Of a stretch of 33,783 nt of DNA, positions 29,393 to 33,783 are shown one piece after another. The stretch spans positions 1 through 33,783 of the forward strand of contig CALEPS010000053.1 in assembly GCA_937910305.1 (NCBI GenBank), given 5' to 3'. The number at the start of each line of letters is the position of its first letter. The stretch's first letter is position 1. The DNA is from an uncultured Bacteroidales bacterium. Lineage in GTDB: Bacteria; Bacteroidota; Bacteroidia; Bacteroidales; Paludibacteraceae. The position numbers were made by a program, and so were the translations under genes. The notes below the pieces were generated by a model, which searched no databases, was not told where the DNA came from, and saw only the letters and a list, made by a program, of their open reading frames with translations.

Positions 29393-32300
29393 TTATCTTA
29401 CCTCCTGTCCGTCTATGCTATAAACCTTCTCCCCGCGGAGGATGTAGATTTGGCCGTTCCGGAGGATTTTGGATGCTTTGTGTCCACCAGTAAAGACATC
29501 TTCAATACCTTCAGGATTTCCGCCAGGATTTACTTCGCCATCATATCCTGTAGTGGCAAATTCTCCACGATAAGCAATCAATTCTTCACTTGCGTCATTT
29601 GTTACTGCTAATCGATACGCATATTTGCTGGCTACATTCAGACCGGTAACGGTAAAGGACATTCCGGCGACAGAGGTGGTAGCTGCAGGTGCATGTGCCG
29701 CTCCGTTACGTCCGGGCGCAAACGCAATGCCGGTCAGTTGTCCATTACTATTGAAGACAAGCGTACAGAAGACAACACCATCTTTGGTTATCTGGAGCGA
29801 ATAAGATGCTGCATTATTTTCTGTCGGCCAGGTGAAGATGGCAGTATTGTCTGTAGGTTCTACCGTTACCGTCCGGTTCTCTGCTACCGTGGAAGTAGTT
29901 CCTAATTCGCACAAGTCAAATCGTCCCCAGTTAGGATCTACTTGGTATTTGCGCAAACATTCAGCCGGAACACAAAGAGATGCATAAGAATTGATACTTG
30001 CCAATGCGTCAGTACCCACATTCGGAGTTGTAGTTGCCAGACATGTCATTTCAGAAACACGATAGCAGTCTTTAAACGCATATGCTCCAACGCTTTGCAG
30101 TTTTGCATTAAAATCAATACTTTCTACATATGTGTTTCCGCTGAAGGCGTAATCGCCGATGGTTTGCAATTCAGCAGGCATAACAAGACTTGTCAATTGG
30201 CGGTTATTAATGCTCGCAAATGCATATTTGCCGATAGATGTCACATTGCTTCCTATGATCAGTTTTTGCAGAGTATTCTTTTTGTAGAAAGCCCTTTCAC
30301 CAATAGCTGTGACCTCATTTCCTACTACCAATTGTTGCATTTGTGTTGGCGCTTCCAATCCAAAAGTATAGTTATCTGTGAGTTCGCCACTGCCGCTAAT
30401 GGTAAGCGTACCATCATCAGCAAAAGTCCATTGCAGGAGATTGTTTTTTCCGCAAGTTCCACTTTTATCTATTGCAAACTCAGCGGTAAAGGAGGTATCT
30501 TGCGTTAGCACAAATGTACGTGGGTTGTTGGTATTCCCATCACTCCAATGCGTGAAATGGTAACCGTAGTTAGGAACGGCTGTAAGTTTTACCTGTGTAC
30601 CATAAGGATATGTTCCAGCACCATTTACACTTCCATCAACAGCATTTACAGATATATTGTATTTATTAACAGTACTATTGAATGTAGCCGTATATGTTGC
30701 ATCACCTGTTACGGCTACCACATTCGGTGTCCAACCTGCAAAAGTATAGGAAAATTCTTCAGTAGCTGCTTTGGCAGGGTTAGCATGCGTCGGAACCACA
30801 CCATATTCAACTGTCGTTTTATCTATCAACGAACCATCTTCATTTAGCCATGTAATAGTATAGGATTTACGGGTAGCGGTATATGTTGCTATGTATGTAG
30901 CATCGCCCGTTACCGCTACCACATTCGGAGTCCACCCTGCAAATGTATAAGTATACTCAGCTGTTTCTATGCGAGTAGGTATTGCGCCTGTGTACACCGG
31001 AATAGTTTCTTCTTCAACTTGTTCGGATTTCAAGATCGTACCATCCCAATCTTTGAAAATAATAGTATACACAGACTTTAACCCAATAATAGTAGTGAAA
31101 TCTTTCCATTGGTCAGCTTCTTTGTATGCATTTACACTTCTATTTGGAACATATAGTGGTGCAACAGTTTTTATATTTCCATTAAAGCCAAACCTACCGA
31201 TTTGAGGGGGAGTAATTGCCCAGCAAGTCACAGAGGTCAAACCGGTGCAATTTTTGAAAGCATCTTTCCCAATGCTCGTGACGCTATTGGGGATTGTCAC
31301 AGAGGTCAAACTAGTACAATTGTAGAAAGCAAGGAACCCAATACTATCAACATCATTCGGAATAATCAAATCTGTTATTAATTCTCCATTCAAATACAAC
31401 TTATGGGCATAAAATAATGGACTTGTGGTTAGAACACCTTGATTAAAAGCAATCTTACACCATGCTGCAAGGTCGTCTATATATACAGCGCTCAACGCTG
31501 TACAATTACCAAAAGCTTCATATCCAATGCTCTTAATGCCATTACCAATAGTCACTGATGTTAAACCAGAGCAATCTTTGAAGGCATAATCGCCAATACT
31601 TTTAACGTTATCGGGTATAGTAATTGATAGCAGTTGATTCATACCGGAACACAGAGAAGATGGAATAACTTCTACATCTTTACCAAATGCAAATGATGTG
31701 ACTTGATTACCGAAATTATATCTATTACAATTTTTAGCCTCCCAAATCACAGAGATAAGATTACTGCAACCGCTAAATGCCGCAGTTCCAATGCTTGTGA
31801 CACTATAGGGTATAGTAATAGATGTAAGATTGGTACATGAGGCGAAAGTATTTTCCGGAATCCATCTTGTCCCCTCTTTTATTGAATATGATGATAGTGA
31901 TTTATCGACAACCTCTATCAAATAGGTATCTGCATAACGAATAAAATCAATTACTGGAAGACTGGTACACCCATCGAACGCTCCTTTCACAATGCTTGTG
32001 ACGCTATTAGGAATCGTCACAGAGGTCAAACCGGTGCAATTCTTGAAAGCATCTTCTCCAATGCTTGTGACGCTATTGGGAATGTCAATAGAGGTCAAAC
32101 CATTGCAATTATAGAAAGCATAACCTCCAATGCTTGTGACGCTATTGGGAATCGTCACAGAGGTCAAATTGCTGCAACCGGAGAAAGCCTGATATCCAAT
32201 GCTTGTGACGCTATTGGGGATGGTCACAGAGGTTAAACCGCTGCAACTAGAAAAAGCACTCTCTCCAATGCTTGTGACGCTGTTGGGAATCGTCACAGAG

Positions 32301-32635
32301 GTCAAACCGCTGCAACCATAGAAAGCATTATATTTAATGCTTGTGACACTGTTGGGAATCGTCACAGAGGTCAAACCGGTGCAATATGCGAAGGCAAACT
32401 CTCCAATGCTTGTGACACGGTAAGTGCTACCATTAAAAGTTACCAAAGCAGGGATAGTAACCGCCCCAGAGTACTCATCATAAGCGCTAGCTGGTTGACC
32501 TTGATATGTAACTTTAGCCGTTTTGTCATTAGTGTTGAATATATACCAAATTCCACCAACGGACGTGTCCGAAGCGAATGCAGTTCCAATGCTTACTGCT
32601 ACAGCGAGCAATAGGGTTAAAAGTTTTTTTGTCAT
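29393..32635 (-). CDS. BspA-like LRR secreted protein with InlB-type and fibronectin-like modules
   Basis: About 1080 residues from the ATG at 32635 (MTKKLLTLLLAVAVSIGTAF signal). Order: short beta domain; seven consecutive 23-residue LRR_5 repeats (LTSVTIPNSVTSIGxxAFxxC); the irregular block YADTYLIEVVDKSLSSYSI shared with the neighbouring paralogue; more LRRs; two InlB-like repeats (YTFAGWTPNVVAVTGDATY twice); a beta module (YHFTHWSDGNTNNPRTF); further LRRs; a fibronectin-type-III-like segment; and the tail ILRGEKVYSIDGQEVR. Probable surface adhesin. The start lies 5 nt after the stop of the nuclease-like gene. Base composition is more AT-rich than the housekeeping part of the window. Confidence 0.88.
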   Translation of the reverse strand: MTKKLLTLLLAVAVSIGTAFASDTSVGGIWYIFNTNDKTAKVTYQGQPASAYDEYSGAVTIPALVTFNGSTYRVTSIGEFAFAYCTGLTSVTIPNSVTSIKYNAFYGCSGLTSVTIPNSVTSIGESAFSSCSGLTSVTIPNSVTSIGYQAFSGCSNLTSVTIPNSVTSIGGYAFYNCNGLTSIDIPNSVTSIGEDAFKNCTGLTSVTIPNSVTSIVKGAFDGCTSLPVIDFIRYADTYLIEVVDKSLSSYSIKEGTRWIPENTFASCTNLTSITIPYSVTSIGTAAFSGCSNLISVIWEAKNCNRYNFGNQVTSFAFGKDVEVIPSSLCSGMNQLLSITIPDNVKSIGDYAFKDCSGLTSVTIGNGIKSIGYEAFGNCTALSAVYIDDLAAWCKIAFNQGVLTTSPLFYAHKLYLNGELITDLIIPNDVDSIGFLAFYNCTSLTSVTIPNSVTSIGKDAFKNCTGLTSVTCWAITPPQIGRFGFNGNIKTVAPLYVPNRSVNAYKEADQWKDFTTIIGLKSVYTIIFKDWDGTILKSEQVEEETIPVYTGAIPTRIETAEYTYTFAGWTPNVVAVTGDATYIATYTATRKSYTITWLNEDGSLIDKTTVEYGVVPTHANPAKAATEEFSYTFAGWTPNVVAVTGDATYTATFNSTVNKYNISVNAVDGSVNGAGTYPYGTQVKLTAVPNYGYHFTHWSDGNTNNPRTFVLTQDTSFTAEFAIDKSGTCGKNNLLQWTFADDGTLTISGSGELTDNYTFGLEAPTQMQQLVVGNEVTAIGERAFYKKNTLQKLIIGSNVTSIGKYAFASINNRQLTSLVMPAELQTIGDYAFSGNTYVESIDFNAKLQSVGAYAFKDCYRVSEMTCLATTTPNVGTDALASINSYASLCVPAECLRKYQVDPNWGRFDLCELGTTSTVAENRTVTVEPTDNTAIFTWPTENNAASYSLQITKDGVVFCTLVFNSNGQLTGIAFAPGRNGAAHAPAATTSVAGMSFTVTGLNVASKYAYRLAVTNDASEELIAYRGEFATTGYDGEVNPGGNPEGIEDVFTGGHKASKILRNGQIYILRGEKVYSIDGQEVR
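31991..32426 (-). repeat. Seven 69-bp tandem DNA repeats encoding LRR units
   Basis: AATGCTTGTGAC recurs at 31991, 32060, 32129, 32198, 32267, 32336 and 32405 (plus-strand reading), exactly 69 bp apart, with only a few differences between units. Each unit encodes one 23-residue LRR. Confidence 0.95.
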
Positions 32636-32640
32636 AGTTA

Positions 32641-33513
32641 TCAATAAATTAAGTTTGTAATATCTATGCAGTCTCTTATCTTTTTCCATTTTCGGGCTCC
32701 ATTAGAATCAAATCCGTCAAACTCAAAAACACCGATAAATTTATAGTCCTTGTTCCCAAGAAAATCTTTGTATTTGCAGAAGACTATTCTTTTTTCCGCT
32801 TGGTCAAATCCAGTTTGTGTTGCGGCCCTATCAATTCCTCCTGTTGCTTTGTCAATCTTATATTCAATAATTTCATCTTCTGTATTACTAAGTATATTTT
32901 TCCATGTAGTATTATTAGTATTGGGTGTCCAAACTACATATCCGTCATTTAACGCAAAACCGCCAGGTCTAAGGAAACCTCTCTTACGTATGGGGGCATT
33001 GAAAATCTTTGCAATCTGATCAATAGATTTGAATGTCAGATATTCCTTTTTGCATAAATGCTTCTTTCTAATAGCATAGTTGTCATCCCATGGAATGAAA
33101 TTCTCTCCTAACTTGGCTATTTCAAATCGAATCCTAGCTACGATCAGATCTATTTGATAATTCAACTCATCAATATCAAAATCAGAACTTCCGGTAGAAT
33201 CGTATTGATATATGATGTATTGTTTTCCTTTCGTTGTTATTTGTATATCCATATTTCGCTTATCATCAGCTGCCTTTTGGGCTTTGTGAGGCAGTTCATT
33301 GATTTCTATCCAAAGATTTAATTGGGGAAGATACAAGTCGGCCAAAGCATAATTGCCTGATGGAAAAAATATTGGCTGTTGAATAACAAACTTTACGTCT
33401 GTACGATTAAGTCGATGCCATATTCCAGAAATGACATACAATTCTGTTCGTTTTGCATGAAGCGCAGCAAACAGACGCTCCATGTAGTCTAATTTGTCAA
33501 CTGATTGAATCAT
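32641..33513 (-). CDS. Putative PD-(D/E)XK nuclease-like protein
   Basis: A 290-residue protein without signal peptide. The N-terminal domain reads YALADLYLPQLNLWIEINE (D59, E70, N72) and then HKAQKAADDKRNMDI with ITTKG. That order, strand-Asp, strand-Glu-x-x, then H and D-x-x-R before a final Gly turn, is the pattern of the very-short-patch/DUF559-like branch of PD-(D/E)XK nucleases, with Asn at the usual Lys. The C-terminal half (NDGYVVWTPNTNNTTWKN, then DYKFIGVFEFDGFD and RKWKKI) resembles the DNA-sensing part of some modification-dependent restriction enzymes; this is tentative. AT-rich. It may be a defence or mobile-element nuclease. The LRR gene starts 5 nt downstream. Confidence 0.5.
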   Translation of the reverse strand: MIQSVDKLDYMERLFAALHAKRTELYVISGIWHRLNRTDVKFVIQQPIFFPSGNYALADLYLPQLNLWIEINELPHKAQKAADDKRNMDIQITTKGKQYIIYQYDSTGSSDFDIDELNYQIDLIVARIRFEIAKLGENFIPWDDNYAIRKKHLCKKEYLTFKSIDQIAKIFNAPIRKRGFLRPGGFALNDGYVVWTPNTNNTTWKNILSNTEDEIIEYKIDKATGGIDRAATQTGFDQAEKRIVFCKYKDFLGNKDYKFIGVFEFDGFDSNGARKWKKIRDCIDITNLIY

Positions 33514-33783
33514 AATATTTAGATTTTTAGTTTTGCCTCCACTTTATTATTCGGCTTTCGGCATTCTCCGATATATAGTTAATTAGTATCTCAGACCGCT
33601 ACGCTATTCCGGAAATTCCAGATAATCCGGAAGGCGACAGACATACAAAAAAGCGTGAACATTATTCACGCTCATTCTCCAAATAGAGGTTCCGGAAACG
33701 ACCCTTCGTCAAGAATAAACAATAACGCCCACGCCCGATATGTATGACCCACCAGCCCTATGTCGGGCGTAAGGCATAATAAT
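33514..33783. other. Non-coding right end
   Basis: No ORF is credible on either strand. It holds a copy of AGACCGCTACGCT (33593-33605), several TTCCGGAA-like words, a terminator hairpin (33652-33672) and a second inverted repeat, CGCCCGATAT and ATGTCGGGCG, at about 33734-33770. Confidence 0.5.
33652..33672 (-). terminator. Rho-independent terminator for a gene beyond the right edge
   Basis: AGCGTGAA, loop, TTCACGCT; on the minus strand the hairpin is followed by TTTTTTG, so it ends a minus-strand transcript coming from outside the window and insulates the nuclease-LRR unit. Confidence 0.8.

Noticed and set aside
31991..32426. Regular 69-bp repeats as a possible CRISPR array
   Set aside because: No distinct spacers; each unit is a translated LRR within one long ORF, and no cas genes are present.
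1..33783. tRNA or rRNA genes
   Set aside because: No T-loop GGTTCGA context with a surrounding cloverleaf and no rRNA sequence was seen in the gaps.

Overview
The window looks like chromosomal DNA from a member of the Bacteroidales (Bacteroidota), probably a gut or rumen lineage; I cannot name the genus. The evidence is: promoters of the Bacteroidota type (TTG, 20 bp, TAnnTTTG) with no Shine-Dalgarno sequences; a housekeeping and envelope operon typical of the phylum (dUTPase, TPR protein, DUF4292 lipoprotein, EnvC-like protein); BspA-type leucine-rich-repeat surface proteins; and secreted proteins ending in a short ILRG-(D/E)-K-x-Y-x3-G-x2-V-(K/R) tail.

Layout. Positions 1-248 hold the end of an unidentified gene. 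Positions 328-9575 (+) form one dense, largely overlapping gene run: DUF1232 protein, diacylglycerol kinase-like lipid kinase, dut, TPR protein, DUF4292 lipoprotein, EnvC-like protein, FKBP-type lipoprotein, a Rieske-like all-cysteine lipoprotein, rimM, a SpoU RNA methyltransferase, a U32 peptidase split by an in-frame stop, and a secreted pectinesterase. Positions 9614-12424 (-) are an accessory block: a secreted Ig-like protein, a long hairpin element, a KilA-N protein and two tiny ORFs. nadC (-) and an outer membrane protein (+) diverge from one shared palindromic promoter. Two lipoprotein genes and rlmH follow (+), converging on an M23/LysM peptidase and an EF-hand membrane protein (-). 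rpsA (+) has its own promoter and a structured leader. argS, a GT2 glycosyltransferase and a YycJ-like MBL hydrolase lie on (-). Next come a 0.5 kb non-coding stretch with a MITE-like inverted repeat and a run of hairpins, then an HTH-Fic gene with a palindromic operator. The right end (-) carries two tandem BspA-like LRR genes, the upstream one starting 5 nt after a putative PD-(D/E)XK nuclease gene.

The most unusual theme is short dispersed repeat DNA inside genes. At least six families of heptamer arrays, REP-like palindromes and AAGACCGC-type or GGTCTGTCAGG-type elements sit at gene junctions. They also lie in frame within coding sequence: they encode part of the export signals of three envelope proteins, loops in the lipid kinase and U32 peptidase, and inserts in argS and the pectinesterase. 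Other points of interest are the Fic protein whose catalytic histidine is glutamine, the three-CxxC Rieske-like lipoprotein, the OMP gene that appears to be transcribed leaderless from a GTG, an extended -33 promoter motif (TTGCRYAT-like) shared by six promoters, and the 138-bp hairpin beside the KilA-N gene.

All functional names come from motif recognition by eye; no database search was possible.
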